DNA of 64,000 nt from positions 1-64,000 of the forward strand of contig JAUJNL010000025.1 in assembly GCA_030448185.1 (NCBI GenBank). Direction: 5' to 3'. The notes under the pieces were generated by a model. It saw nothing but the letters and a program-made list of their open reading frames with translations. It did not search any database and was not told where the DNA came from. A program made the translations under genes and the position numbers. Positions 35,850 through 45,578 of this stretch are shown here, one piece after another (position 1 is the first letter of the stretch; every line of letters starts with the position of its first letter). Origin of the DNA: Cytophagales bacterium (GTDB lineage: Bacteria; Bacteroidota; Bacteroidia; Cytophagales; 172606-1).

Positions 35850-38800
35850 TTAAAACTTCAATGTTACATTGACACCATAGGTCCGGGTGGATGGCAACTG
35901 GCCTATTTCCACGCCCGGTACAATGGTTGAGCCATTCAAAGCGGCCGTTTCGGGATCGAATATCGGAAACTTCGTGAGCATAGCCAGATCACGGCCATAT
36001 AGGGCAATAGTAGCCTGGTTTAACAGACGGGTTCGGGCCAGCAGGACTTTTGGAAACGAGTATTCAAACCGTACTTCCCGTAGTTTGATGAAAGAAGCAT
36101 CAAACGAGTTTGATTCTACATTAGCCCGGCGGTAATAGTCGGCATAATAGGCCGGTAAGGCTACCTGCTTGGTATTGGGTGAAAAAGTTCCGTCTTCGTT
36201 CTCGATTACGCCTTCTCCAATAATATAACCCTCTTCACGTCCCCGCAGGGTATGCTTCAGTTTGCCCTGCTCCGTCATTTTATGGTGCGTCTGCGAATAC
36301 ACAATCCCTCCGTAACGCCCATCGACCAGGAAGCTGAACCTGAAATTACGGTACGAGAACTCATTGGCAATGCCTCCTTTCCAATCGGGGTAGGCATTTC
36401 CGATGTACTGAATCTGGTCGGGCCGGGCCGGTAAGCCATCTTTGGTGTAAATGATTTGCCCATCGGGTGCCCGTTTAAAGCCGAATCCGTAAATATCGCC
36501 GGTGGTACCGCCCACTTTGGCAATAATCGTGGCATTCCCGCCATAGCCGATAATCTGCTGGTCAACCATTCCTTCGGCCAGTTCCATTACTCTGTTCTGA
36601 TTTTTAGACCAGGTAAGAGTTGTATTCCATTTGAACCGGGTCTGATCAATGGGTTTAGCAGTCAGCACCAGCTCAATGCCCTGGTTACGGACCCGGCCGG
36701 CGTTTAATACGGCTCCGTTAAAGCCCGTACTGTAGTCCAGCGGAACATCCAGAATCTGGTTCCGGGTACTATTGCGATAAACCGCTACATCCGCGCCCAA
36801 ACGGCCATTGAACAGTTTCACATCGAATCCGGCTTCAAAGCTGGTCGTCTCTTCGGGTTTAAAATCTTCGTTGTACAGAACGGTAGGCGCCGTAGCTGAT
36901 CCGGGGAATTCACTGGGCAAGTAGTATTTCCGGGTTTTGTAAGGATCGGTATCATTTCCGACCTGAGCGGCCGAAACCCTCAACTTGGCAAAAGATACAA
37001 ACGAAGGCAGGGGCAAGAGCTCATTCAATATCAAACTGGTACTTACCGATGGGTAAAAGAATGAATTGTTTTGCGCCGGCAACGTGCTAAACCAGTCGTT
37101 CCGTCCGGTCAGGTCCACAAATACCTTCTCCTGGTAGGAAAAAGAAGCCAATGCGTACAGGCTGTTTACCTTTTTATTGGTGTAGACGGTACTCACTATC
37201 GGGGCGTTAACGCCATTGGCCAGTTTATACACGCCCGGGCTGGACAACGGGTCTACGTACCGGTTGGAACCCCGGTATTTGTAAGTCCGGGCATTAGCCC
37301 CGACCGAGGCGGTTACCTGCACTGCCTCTCCTATTTTCTCCCGGTAGGTAAGCAATGCATCCGTATTGATCTCGTAATCAAAGATATTCTGCTGTTTGTA
37401 ATACCCTTTCTGAAAGTTAGCCGTGCTCCAGGGGCGGCGCTGCTCCCGTTCCTCATTGGTCATATCCACTCCCGAACGGACCATTAAATCCAGCTTTGGG
37501 GAGAATTGGTAGGTCGCCGCCAGATTGCCGACAATGGAGTGATTGTCTACTGAGTTGGTCATTTCATAAGCAATCAGGAATGGATTATCAATAAAGGAGC
37601 TGAATGGGTGAATCTGTTCGATCTGCTCCTGTCCTCTTTTCCAGATAGGCCGGTACCAATTCAGATCTATGCTGGGATTCTGAAAGATCATGAAATAAGA
37701 AATAGACTGGTTGTTATACCCGGTAGCTGGCAGGTTGTCGCTGCTCTTATTGGTGTAATTGATTTTAGAGGTGACTTTTAACCGCTTGGATATCGTATAG
37801 TTCGTACTCAAAGCGGCAGTAATCCGCTGGTAACCCGTATTGGGCATAATCCATTCGTTTTTAGAATGGGTGACCGAAGCCCGGGCTGAGCCTTTTCATC
37901 GCCTCCTTCCAGCGCCACGCTGTTGGTAACGGTGTAACCGGTCCGCCAGAATCCTTTGATATTGTCTTTATATGGTCTCCAAGGCACCCTTTCCGGTGAT
38001 TGCCCATCTACTTCGGGGTCATATTGGTAGTATGATTGTCCGTTGAACTTGGGACCAAAGGCGCTGCTGGTCCCTCCGGTACTAGCGCCATCCGCGGAAG
38101 CTCCGTACGAATAATAGAGTTCCCCTTCCTTATTAAATGCTCTCCCCGTACCCTGGCCATACTCGTATTGGTAATCAGGCCACTTGAGTACCGTATTGAA
38201 AGTTACGTTTGAGTTAACCGTCACTCCGATTCCCTTGTTCCGGTTGGCCCCCGATTTAGTGGTAATAATTAAAGCCCCATTGGCCGCCCGACTGCCGTAT
38301 AAAGCCGTGGCACTGGCTCCTTTCAGTACCGTAATGCTCTCAATATCATCCGGATTAATATCGGAAATGCCATTGCCAAAATCCACCGGGACATCGTTAC
38401 CCGAACCGGCTCCGTAAGCATTGCTCACGCCGGAGCTGGTCATGCCACTTACCATGGGTACCCCGTCCAGCACAATCAGGGCATTATTCCCATTAGGGTT
38501 CATCGAATTGTCGCCCCGAAGCGAAACCCGCACGGAATTTAACGGACCCGAACCCGGCGAAATCAAATTCAAACCGGCTACCTTACCCGATAAGGCATTG
38601 ACAAAATTATTGGAACGGGCATCGTTAATCTGGTTTTCGTTCAACGTCTGGGTCGCGTAGCCCAGCGCCTTTTCTTCCCGCTTGATCCCCAGCGCGGTCA
38701 CGACCACCTCATCCAGTAATTGCTCATCTTCTTTCAAGGTAGCGTTAATCACGGTGGAACCCATATAGGCTATCTCACTTACTTTAAATCCCACGTAGGA

Positions 38801-39053
38801 GAAAGCGAATGCATCCTCGGCGGTTAGGTTTTTGGAACTGGTAAGCGTGTAGCTACCGTCGGCGTTAGTGGTAGTTCCGATAGTGGTGCCTTTTAGCAGA
38901 ACGGTCACCCCGGGGCAGTGGTTCGCCCTTGCCGTCCGAAACTTTACCGATAATGGTTTGCGATTGAGCAAAAACACTTCCGCAACCCATCCACAGCAGA
39001 AAGAGGAACATCAATAACTCTTTACCCAAAATAGTAAAACTCTTTACATTCAT
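35850..39053 (-). pseudogene. SusC/RagA TonB-linked outer-membrane protein with two frameshifts
   Basis: Read across frames it is a full-length transporter of about 1068 residues. The signal peptide and start MNVKSFTILG lie at 39053. A carboxypeptidase regulatory-like domain follows (TTNADGSYTLTS), then the plug with LDEVVVTALGIKREEKALGY, SLRGDNSMNPNGNNALIVLD and ESITVLKGASATALYG. The barrel runs to the terminal strand RTYGVNVTLKF at 35850. A one-base insertion near 38917 (around GEPLP) and a one-base deletion near 37893 (after GDEKAQ) separate the frames. Conserved sequence is intact on both sides, so it may be functional if the indels are errors. Paired with the susD gene downstream. Confidence 0.88.
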
Positions 39054-39349
39054 AACTTTGCTTAGGTTGAAATAAACCGCAAAGCTATTGTAGCGATGTT
39101 AAGCCAAGTAGAAGTATAGTTTGTATCTCTATTAAAGATTCTTGTACTTATCACATTTTTCTTAATGTAACCATCATACTGGCTCTTCTAGATATCCCGT
39201 ATATTTCTTGCCCGGCTACCTAAGCTGATGACTAAAATAGGGTGCTGTATATCAGGCAATTATTTACATCTTCTGCAATAGCAGCTTTCTGGCAGGGCTT
39301 TGCGTGAGCAAAAGCGAATCATGGTTACTGTAAGTTCTTATTTTTCTTT

Positions 39350-40030
39350 TTATCTACTTGCTAGTTGTCGGATTGCTATCAGGTGAGCGAATAGTACGGC
39401 GGGAACTACACAGGACGGCAGCCACACAAAAGGGAAATGCAACACAGCTACGTTGGGTTGCTCGAAGGCAAATTGCTGGAAGGGAGATGGCGCCGAAAGG
39501 ATTGCATTCACTACTATGTTTAACAGCAGACCCAGGCAAAGAAAATTCCAGGTCAGTACCACACCAGTAGCAAGCCTTGGCTTGGTAAAACCAAAGTAGG
39601 CAATGAAAGGGGCCGTCAGACCGGCAAGAATGTCAAAATTGCGTCCTTCAAAAGTCATCAATTGAGGTACTTGTTTGTAGACAAACAACCAGAACAACAC
39701 CAATTCTACCGGTATTCGTACGGTATGTAAGTACGTTAATACCTGTAGATCGAATCCATCAATATAGTGCCTGCCTTTAGGGTTGGCAAACAACCCGATC
39801 ATGAGCAGTACCGGAGGCAGAACCATCCCTAGAAATCGAGGAGGAACTGAATCAGTAACTGTGTAAAATCCCTGGAGTCCTAAAACAGCCTGAAGTCCCA
39901 ACCAACCGAGTAGCACGGCTAAGGTTAGCCGATAATTCCTGCTTGCCCGGCAGATAAGTAATACAGTAACCAAAGTAGTGAGCCCGAAAACAACCGGGAT
40001 GTAGGAGGGTAGATTTTCTATCATCGGCAT
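39350..40030 (-). CDS. Seven-TM hypothetical membrane protein
   Basis: About 226 residues from MPMIENLPSYIPVVFG at 40030; an ATG at 40147 would add 39 residues with another hydrophobic stretch. About seven hydrophobic segments are spaced regularly; conserved-looking elements are SVPPRFLGMVLPPVLLMIGL and YLHTVRIPVELVLFWLFVYK. Comparable proteins occur beside regulators in Cytophagales as unnamed integral membrane proteins. No function can be given. The gene sits alone on the minus strand between the susC gene and a susD remnant. Confidence 0.6.
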   Translation of the reverse strand: MPMIENLPSYIPVVFGLTTLVTVLLICRASRNYRLTLAVLLGWLGLQAVLGLQGFYTVTDSVPPRFLGMVLPPVLLMIGLFANPKGRHYIDGFDLQVLTYLHTVRIPVELVLFWLFVYKQVPQLMTFEGRNFDILAGLTAPFIAYFGFTKPRLATGVVLTWNFLCLGLLLNIVVNAILSAPSPFQQFAFEQPNVAVLHFPFVWLPSCVVPAVLFAHLIAIRQLASR

Positions 40031-40264
40031 TTTTTTTTCATGATTGCTTACAGTCCGAGTACCTTGAGTCAATAAAAAGAGTATTCCAAGATAGAAAAGC
40101 AATTGAGATGGCCTTAAGAAAACCAGGCAGTTTATTTGTTTAACCATCTGGTCTTTTTAAGGCCATCTCAATACAGAAAGAAGGGCAGTGATATAAAGGA
40201 AAAAAGGAGTAACCAGCCTATTTTAGAATGATCCCTTATCCGAACTACGAAATGAGCTGAGACA

Positions 40265-40650
40265 TTAGTATCCAGGGTTCTGGGTTAGGTTCTTGTTGTT
40301 TTTAATCTCCCTAGTCGGAACCAGAAACAGAAGTTCTCTAAGGTAGATCCATAGGTAAAGGTAGGTCCGACAAAATTGTCAAACTTACCGGTGGTAACAT
40401 TAAAGACTTCGCGGGTGCGGACCATATCAAACCAGGTTTTGTTTTCGAAAGCCAGTTCATGATACCGCTCATTCCAGACAGCTTCCCGGAGCCGTGCCTG
40501 ACTTAGATTGGTCAGCTCGGGTAGATCGGCTCTTTTGCGCACCTCATTCACTGCTTTATATGCCGTAGCCGACGGACCCGAAACCTCATTTTGCGCCTCT
40601 GCATACAGTAGTAGCACTTCCGCATACCGGAGCAACGGCCAGTTGGCCAT
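40265..40650 (-). pseudogene. C-terminal remnant of a second SusD
   Basis: Begins abruptly with MANWPLLRYAEVLLLYAEAQ, the classic internal SusD helix (RYAEVLLLYAEA), then AYKAVNEVRKRADLPEL and AVWNERYHELAFENKTWFDM. A frameshift near 40320 separates this from the normal ending (IPTREIKNNKNLTQNPGY) and a TAA at 40265-40267. The whole N-terminal two thirds is missing, so this is a leftover of a deleted utilization locus. No matching SusC is present. Confidence 0.82.
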
Positions 40651-40852
40651 TTACCTCCGCCTGCTCAACATTCCAGTACCCGGTATATACGGGCCAAGTG
40701 CTGACGAGCAAGATGGGTTTTAATCGGTAAGATAGCTAGTAATCAACTGCCAAGCTCCCTAAGGTTGAGTCTATAACTGCCAGCGCCTACTTTGCCTGAG
40801 CACTGACTAAGTATGGGAAATACCAAGGCCTCGGGCAGCAGAAAGAATGGGT

Positions 40853-40895
40853 AAAAAAGAAAAACGGCTACACCTATAATAAGCGTAACCGTTTT
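40853..40895 (-). terminator. Intrinsic terminator of the tRNA-like RNA
   Basis: On the minus strand AAAACGGTTAC (40895-40885) pairs with GTAGCCGTTTT (40871-40861), 11 bp with one G-T pair, and is followed by TCTTTTTT. It begins 19 bases downstream of the 3' end of the tRNA-like element, so the RNA has a dedicated stop. Confidence 0.8.
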
Positions 40896-40913
40896 GATTA
40901 GAAGAGGATTCAG

Positions 40914-41072
40914 CTGTAGGAGAAGGGGTCGAACCTTCACGGGGCAGTTAGTCAAAGCGCAAAGTTTGGTGGTCAACCCCCATCCGCTTAGTGGCAGATT
41001 TTACGCTTGATTTATTCTGGACTCCCCACCCCCGAGACAGGAGGGCATGGCTGCCAATTTCATCACCCTACA
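40914..41072 (-). ncRNA. tRNA-like RNA with a ~90-base variable region
   Basis: The ends form a complete tRNA scaffold: acceptor TGTAGGG/TCCTACA (7 pairs, one G-T), bases 8-9 TG, D-arm ATG...CAT, anticodon arm CCCTC-CTGTCTC-GGGGG and T-arm GAAGG-TTCGACC-CCTTC with discriminator G. Position 33 is T and the anticodon would be GTC (Asp). Between anticodon and T-arm lie 90 bases instead of 5-20. They fold into nested helices: GGGG/CCCC, AGTC/GACT, AAGCG/CGCTT and a capping hairpin ATCTGC-CACTAA-GCGGAT. A terminator follows. The D-arm (GATGAAATTGGCAG) is Leu-like. It could be a tRNA with a giant class II arm, a decayed tRNA-Leu with insertion, or a new regulatory RNA. Total length is 159 bases. 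Confidence 0.65.
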
Positions 41073-41228
41073 GTATAAATGTCTAGAGAACCTTTGTCCT
41101 TATCGACATTACAAAGCTAAAGAACCGCATTCTTTTTTGCAAATTTTTTATGAATATACCTTAATTTTTATATTATTGCTAATAAATGCAATTTATATCT
41201 AATAAATATACAAAAATTAGCTTCTTGT

Positions 41229-41708
41229 CTGTCCAAAAATTACGAAATTGATAATACAGATCTGAAAATACTATCTTTACTGATGCAGGATGCAAATATG
41301 CCTTACACAGAAGTAGGCAAAAAAGTATTTGTTTCCGGTGGTACGGTGCACGTAAGAATGCGAAAAATGGAGGAAATGGGTATCGTGAAAGGAGCACAGT
41401 TAAATATTGACTACGCCCGGCTGGGATGGGATATTACCGCTTTCCTGGGCATCTACCTGGATAAGAGTTCCTTATACAGTGAAGTAGCCAAAGAGTTGGG
41501 GAAAATTCCGGAAGTAGTGAACATCCATTATACTACGGGCATCTACAGCATCTTCGCAAAGATTGTTTGTCGGGATACTCAGCACCTACGGGAAGTGTTG
41601 CATGATAAAATTCAGAAAGTAACCGGCATTCAACGTACTGAAACGTTTATTTCGCTGGACGAAAGCATTAACCGGCCATTGCCTTTTTCGTACCAGGAAG
41701 GGGCGTAG
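41229..41708 (+). CDS. Lrp/AsnC family regulator, apparent CTG start
   Basis: The winged-helix domain needs sequence upstream of the first ATG (41283): in frame it reads SKNYEIDNTDLKILSLLMQD. Directly before SKNY stands CTG (41229-41231) where relatives have ATG, and no ATG, GTG or TTG that fits lies just upstream. From there on 160 codons are open: HTH (MPYTEVGKKVFVSGGTVHVR with MRKMEEMG), then the effector domain (WDITAFLGIYLDKS, VNIHYTTGIYSIFAKIVCRD). Possibly a CTG start or a point mutation. It is divergent from the tRNA-like RNA. Confidence 0.85.
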   Translation: MSKNYEIDNTDLKILSLLMQDANMPYTEVGKKVFVSGGTVHVRMRKMEEMGIVKGAQLNIDYARLGWDITAFLGIYLDKSSLYSEVAKELGKIPEVVNIHYTTGIYSIFAKIVCRDTQHLREVLHDKIQKVTGIQRTETFISLDESINRPLPFSYQEGA

Positions 41709-41810
41709 CCAAATAAATGTTAAATTCTGAATGCTAAATGTTAAATGAGGGAACATTAACTTTCCACTCATAAACTCATTACGTGAGTTTAGCCTTCTCT
41801 GAAAACCTAT

Positions 41811-42290
41811 ATGAACAGCACTCATAAAATTATGGATTGGTCAACCGCATTGGCCAAAGTTGCTACCTGGAAACATAATAGAGAAAAGATTGTATTTACC
41901 AATGGTTGTTTCGATATCCTGCACTTGGGGCACGTCGATTACCTTGAAAAAGCCCGGCTGTTGGGAGACCGCCTGTTTCTGGGGTTGAATACTGATAGCT
42001 CCATCCGCCGGCTCAAGGGCGAAAAGCGGCCCGTAGTGCCTGAGTATGCCCGAGCCCGGGTAATGGCTGCACTGTGGTTTATAGATGCTGTCGTATTGTT
42101 TGATGACGATACGCCAATTCGTCTGATTGAATCCATAAAACCTGACATTTTGGTCAAAGGAGACGATTATACTATGGATAAAATCATTGGAGCAGATTTT
42201 GTACTAGCTCATGGCGGAACTGTGCAAACCGTCCCGCTGGTAAAAGGGTATTCTACTACCCAAATCGTGAACCGGATTAAAGGAATGTAA
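41811..42290 (+). CDS. rfaE2: D-glycero-beta-D-manno-heptose 1-phosphate adenylyltransferase (RfaE2)
   Basis: Makes ADP-heptose from heptose-1-phosphate and ATP for LPS inner core. 159 residues of the nucleotidyltransferase fold. FTNGCFDILHLGHVDYLEKA holds the HxGH motif (HLGH), DRLFLGLNTDSSIRRLKG the next core strand and helix, KPDILVKGDDY a third, and VKGYSTTQIVNRIK replaces ISSTTxI at the end. Without the kinase half, it is the stand-alone RfaE2 form. No other hep genes are adjacent. Upstream of it lies a copy of the intergenic ATGCTAAATG repeat (41707-41757). Confidence 0.93.
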   Translation: MNSTHKIMDWSTALAKVATWKHNREKIVFTNGCFDILHLGHVDYLEKARLLGDRLFLGLNTDSSIRRLKGEKRPVVPEYARARVMAALWFIDAVVLFDDDTPIRLIESIKPDILVKGDDYTMDKIIGADFVLAHGGTVQTVPLVKGYSTTQIVNRIKGM

Positions 42291-42365
42291 TCACCAGTCA
42301 CAGAAAATTGGATTTTTTTCCAGCAATTTTCGTTTATAATATAGTAAACTTAATCAGAAACAACC

Positions 42366-43052
42366 ATGGGTGGAGCCTATTTAATTGCTATAGTCGTAAT
42401 GATTGTCAGCTGGATTGTCAGCTGGCGTCTAAAAAGTAAATTCAAAGAATATTCCCAGATTGGCTTGACTTCCGGCCTGAGTGGCGCGGAAATAGCTGAG
42501 AAAATGCTGCATGATAATGGGATTTTCGACGTACGGGTGCTGTCAGTAGAAGGCCAGTTAACTGACCATTATAATCCGGTCGATAAGACGGTTAACCTGA
42601 GCCCTGATGTGTACTATGGCCGTAGTGCAGCGGCAGCCGCGGTGGCGGCCCACGAATGCGGACATGCGGTACAGCATGCCACCGCTTATGGGGCTTTAAT
42701 GTTCCGTTCCAGAATGGTGCCGGTGCTGAGTGTAGCCTCAAGTTATATGCAATGGATTATTTTGATTGGCATTCTGCTGATGAACACCACGCTGATTCCA
42801 TTGACGATTGGGGTGGCACTTTTTGGATTGACTACCTTGTTTTCATTTGTCACCTTACCCGTTGAATTTGATGCGAGTAGAAGGGCGTTGGCCTGGATTG
42901 ACCGCAAAGGCATTGTAACAAGCCGCGAACATACAATGGCAAAAGATGCGCTGTGGTGGGCTGCCATGACGTATGTAGTAGCTGCGGTTGGCTCACTGGC
43001 TACGCTGCTCTACTATGTTTCGCTGCTGATGGGCGGAAGACGTGACGACTAA
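42366..43052 (+). CDS. Membrane-bound neutral zinc metallopeptidase (YugP-like)
   Basis: 228 residues. An N-terminal TM (AIVVMIVSWIVSWRL), then SGAEIAEKMLHDNGI and KTVNLSPDVYYGRSAAAAAV. The metalloprotease HExxH-type site reads AAHECGHAVQHATAYGAL. Three more TM segments follow (WIILIGILLMNTT, IPLTIGVALFGLTTLFSFV and the C-terminal VVAAVGSLATLLYYVSLLMG). This is the peptidase M48-like 'putative neutral zinc metallopeptidase' family (PF04298). Membrane protein quality control is the likely role. A terminator follows at 43074. Confidence 0.92.
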   Translation: MGGAYLIAIVVMIVSWIVSWRLKSKFKEYSQIGLTSGLSGAEIAEKMLHDNGIFDVRVLSVEGQLTDHYNPVDKTVNLSPDVYYGRSAAAAAVAAHECGHAVQHATAYGALMFRSRMVPVLSVASSYMQWIILIGILLMNTTLIPLTIGVALFGLTTLFSFVTLPVEFDASRRALAWIDRKGIVTSREHTMAKDALWWAAMTYVVAAVGSLATLLYYVSLLMGGRRDD

Positions 43053-43073
43053 TACCTGATTATCACTTTCCAG

Positions 43074-43110
43074 CAACCTTCCTTAAATTAAGGAAGGTTG
43101 TTGCTTTTTT
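43074..43110 (+). terminator. Intrinsic terminator of the zinc protease gene
   Basis: CAACCTTCCTT (43074-43084) pairs perfectly with AAGGAAGGTTG (43090-43100), followed by TTGCTTTTTT. Starts 22 bases after the stop codon. Confidence 0.88.
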
Positions 43111-43158
43111 GGTGCAAATATTATGCTTGCATACTATCTTTTGAACATTTCAAATGAT

Positions 43159-43166
43159 TACTTTTG
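43159..43166 (+). promoter_or_regulatory. -7 box of the acyl-CoA dehydrogenase promoter
   Basis: TACTTTTG fits TAnnTTTG, 41 bases before the ATG. A TTTTG at about 43139-43143 could be the -33 element, although the spacing (15) is shorter than the usual 19. Confidence 0.5.
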
Positions 43167-43207
43167 TATTACCAAGTTGAGCTATTCAAAATATAAAGTA
43201 AAAACTC

Positions 43208-44374
43208 ATGGCTGTACATGAAATCACAACCGGACTCAATTTTCAATTGACCGAAGAACACCTGGCGGTAAAGGAAGCAGCCCGCGAATTTGCCCGTACC
43301 GAACTCTTGCCCGGCGTTATTGAACGGGATGAACACCAGACTTTTCCGGCTGCTCAGATCAAACGAATGGGTGAGTTGGGATTCCTGGGTATGATGGTCG
43401 ACTCAAAGTATAATGGCGGTGGCATGGACACCATTTCCTACGTGCTGGCCATGGAAGAAATTTCTAAGATTGACGCCTCGGCTTCGGTGTGTATGTCGGT
43501 AAATAATTCTTTGGTATGCTGGGGGCTGGAGACATTCGGCACCGAAGAACAGAAGCAGAAATACTTGTCCCGGCTGGCTTCCGGGGAGGTAATTGGTGCC
43601 TTTTGCCTGTCGGAGCCCGAAGCAGGATCAGATGCCACTTCACAGCGGACTACGGCGCTGGATATGGGTGATTACTACCTGCTTAATGGAACTAAAAACT
43701 GGATTACTAACGGTAACTCAGCTACCTTTTATATTGTCATTGCCCAGACCTATCCCGAGAAAGGCCACCGCGGCATTAACGCCTTAATTGTCGAGAAAGG
43801 AATGCCCGGTTTCGTGGTAGGCAAAAAAGAGAACAAGATGGGGATACGGGCTTCCGACACCCATTCACTGATGTTTACCGATGTAAAAGTTCCCAAGGCC
43901 AATCGGATCGGGGAAGACGGCTTCGGATTCAAGTTTGCTATGTCTGTACTCAATGGGGGCCGCATCGGCATTGCGGCCCAGGCGCTTGGCATTGCATCAG
44001 GCGCCTACGAACTTTCCCTTCAATACGCCAAAGAAAGGAAAGCCTTCGGTAAAACCATTGCGGAACACCAGGCCATCCAGTTTAAGCTGGCTGACATGGC
44101 TACCCAAATTGAAGCGGCCCGGCTGCTGTGCCTGCAAGCGGCTCATTTAAAAGATCAGCACCTTGACTTTGCCAAAGCCAGTGCTATGGCTAAATTATTT
44201 GCTTCGCAAGTAGCCATGGACGTAACGGTTGAAGCCGTACAGATTCATGGCGGTTATGGGTATGTGAAAGAGTATCATGTAGAGCGGCTCATGCGCGACG
44301 CTAAAATCACGCAGATTTATGAGGGCACCTCCGAGATTCAGAAAATAGTAATTTCCCGCGAAATCTTGAAATAA
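43208..44374 (+). CDS. Acyl-CoA dehydrogenase
   Basis: 388 residues, full-length flavoprotein that introduces the alpha-beta double bond into acyl-CoA. FAD/substrate motifs: FCLSEPEAGSDATSQRTTA (about 136-154), NWITNGNSATFYIVIAQ, and the catalytic Glu region at the end in QIYEGTSEIQKIVISREIL, where Glu of YEGTSE is the base. GGYGYVKEYHVERLMRDAKI is the conserved C-terminal helix. The sequence type is that of short-chain (butyryl) acyl-CoA dehydrogenases, a common core Bacteroidota enzyme. Chain-length specificity is inference. A strong terminator follows. Confidence 0.95.
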   Translation: MAVHEITTGLNFQLTEEHLAVKEAAREFARTELLPGVIERDEHQTFPAAQIKRMGELGFLGMMVDSKYNGGGMDTISYVLAMEEISKIDASASVCMSVNNSLVCWGLETFGTEEQKQKYLSRLASGEVIGAFCLSEPEAGSDATSQRTTALDMGDYYLLNGTKNWITNGNSATFYIVIAQTYPEKGHRGINALIVEKGMPGFVVGKKENKMGIRASDTHSLMFTDVKVPKANRIGEDGFGFKFAMSVLNGGRIGIAAQALGIASGAYELSLQYAKERKAFGKTIAEHQAIQFKLADMATQIEAARLLCLQAAHLKDQHLDFAKASAMAKLFASQVAMDVTVEAVQIHGGYGYVKEYHVERLMRDAKITQIYEGTSEIQKIVISREILK

Positions 44375-44407
44375 GCCCCTTTTTAGCCATATCTCCCTTA
44401 TCTATGG

Positions 44408-44460
44408 GCGCAGAACCCGCAATTAAATTTTACTAATTGCGTTCTGCGCTTTTCTTGTTT
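44408..44460 (+). terminator. Intrinsic terminator of the acyl-CoA dehydrogenase gene
   Basis: GCGCAGAAC...CGCAATTA (from 44408) pairs with TAATTGCG...GTTCTGCGC (to 44449) with one bulged base, followed by TTTTCTTGTTT. Confidence 0.85.
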
Positions 44461-44503
44461 AAAAGAGTTTTGTTGTTGTATTTTTTCATTAAAAGAAAAT
44501 TCA

Positions 44504-44511
44504 TATTTTTG
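44504..44511 (+). promoter_or_regulatory. -7 box before the AraC-type gene
   Basis: TATTTTTG matches TAnnTTTG, about 104 bases before the ATG at 44615. Nearby TTG motifs lie upstream at several spacings, so the -33 cannot be fixed. Confidence 0.4.
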
Positions 44512-44614
44512 CCTTAATCAATTTTTGTTTGCTTAATTTCATTTTTTTATTAGATTCGTCCAAAATTGATTGCATGCAAGAAATTGTACCATCCCATTCC
44601 AACCCAACGTAACG

Positions 44615-45538
44615 ATGGAAGATTACAACAAGATTATTGAATCTCTGGGAGTGAGGTTCCTGAAAGCAAAAAACATTAAGTTACTGCAGCCCATCCACAT
44701 CAAAAACTTCTATGATGTGGAGAATAGCCTTGTTCTGTTGCATAAAGGTGAAATCTCATTTGGCCCAGACAAAGAAAAAGTAAGTGAAGGAGACTTGCTG
44801 TTTGTTCCAGGCGGCAAGCTGATTGCGCTTACGTATGGAGGAGCGGGAGCAACCGTGATCACCAACGAAGATTTTGTGAGCAACAAAGAAAAGTATTTCG
44901 CAGTTAACAAGGATATTGAGCGAATAGGAACCCTTTCGGATTCATTTGGTATGTTAACTTTCGAAGCTAAAGTTTTCGATTCGGTTAACTTCTTTGCTTC
45001 ACTTGACATACCACCTTTTATCATAACCAATCATCCGGCGCTGGCTAAGACCATTAATGAACTGATTGCCGAGAATATCTCCGAATTTCCCGGTAAAGAG
45101 CGCATTATCAAGCTGAAAACGGAAGAAGTGGTAGTGGAAGTAATCCGTTATATCCTGCAGCACCGGTTATTCGTGGAGAAGCTGGCTACCAACAGTACGT
45201 ACTTCAAAGATCCGCGGCTAATTGATATTTTCACTTATATCAAGCAATACTTGGGCGGAGATTTATCCAATAAGGTATTGGCAGGGGTTGCCAACGTGTC
45301 TGAGGATTACGTAGGACAATACTTCAAAATGCTGACGGGAATTAACCCGCAGGATTACATTGAATACCAACGTATGGAGATGGCAGTGAACCTGCTGCGT
45401 ACCACCAAGAAGAGTATTCGCGAGATCGGTCAGGAGGTAGGCTACAAAGATACCGCTTACTTCTGCCGCCGGTTTAAAATGATGTTGGGCATTCCAGCCG
45501 GTAAGATGCGCCGCCGCGAATCACTGATGAACCTGTAA
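44615..45538 (+). CDS. AraC family transcriptional regulator (cupin-HTH)
   Basis: 307 residues from MEDYNKIIE at 44615; an upstream ATG (44570) adds 15 residues that do not look like the family. An N-terminal cupin-like sensor includes LLHKGEISFGPDKEKVSEGD and LLFVPGGKLIALTYGG. The C-terminal pair of HTH units reads VLAGVANVSEDYVGQYFKML, GINPQDYIEYQRMEMAVNLL, and KSIREIGQEVGYKDTAYFCR with RFKMMLGIPAG. This is a form conserved in Bacteroidota, sometimes associated with cell envelope or motility. It has its own promoter; the 3' side is a large hairpin. Confidence 0.9.
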   Translation: MEDYNKIIESLGVRFLKAKNIKLLQPIHIKNFYDVENSLVLLHKGEISFGPDKEKVSEGDLLFVPGGKLIALTYGGAGATVITNEDFVSNKEKYFAVNKDIERIGTLSDSFGMLTFEAKVFDSVNFFASLDIPPFIITNHPALAKTINELIAENISEFPGKERIIKLKTEEVVVEVIRYILQHRLFVEKLATNSTYFKDPRLIDIFTYIKQYLGGDLSNKVLAGVANVSEDYVGQYFKMLTGINPQDYIEYQRMEMAVNLLRTTKKSIREIGQEVGYKDTAYFCRRFKMMLGIPAGKMRRRESLMNL

Positions 45539-45578
45539 GAAAATGGTAAATTCTAAGTGCTAAAGGGTAAATGGATGC

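Noticed and set aside
40914-41072. The tRNA-like RNA as a tmRNA
   Set aside because: It has a D-arm and anticodon arm, is only 159 bases, and contains no tag-like reading frame; tmRNA is about 350-400 bases.
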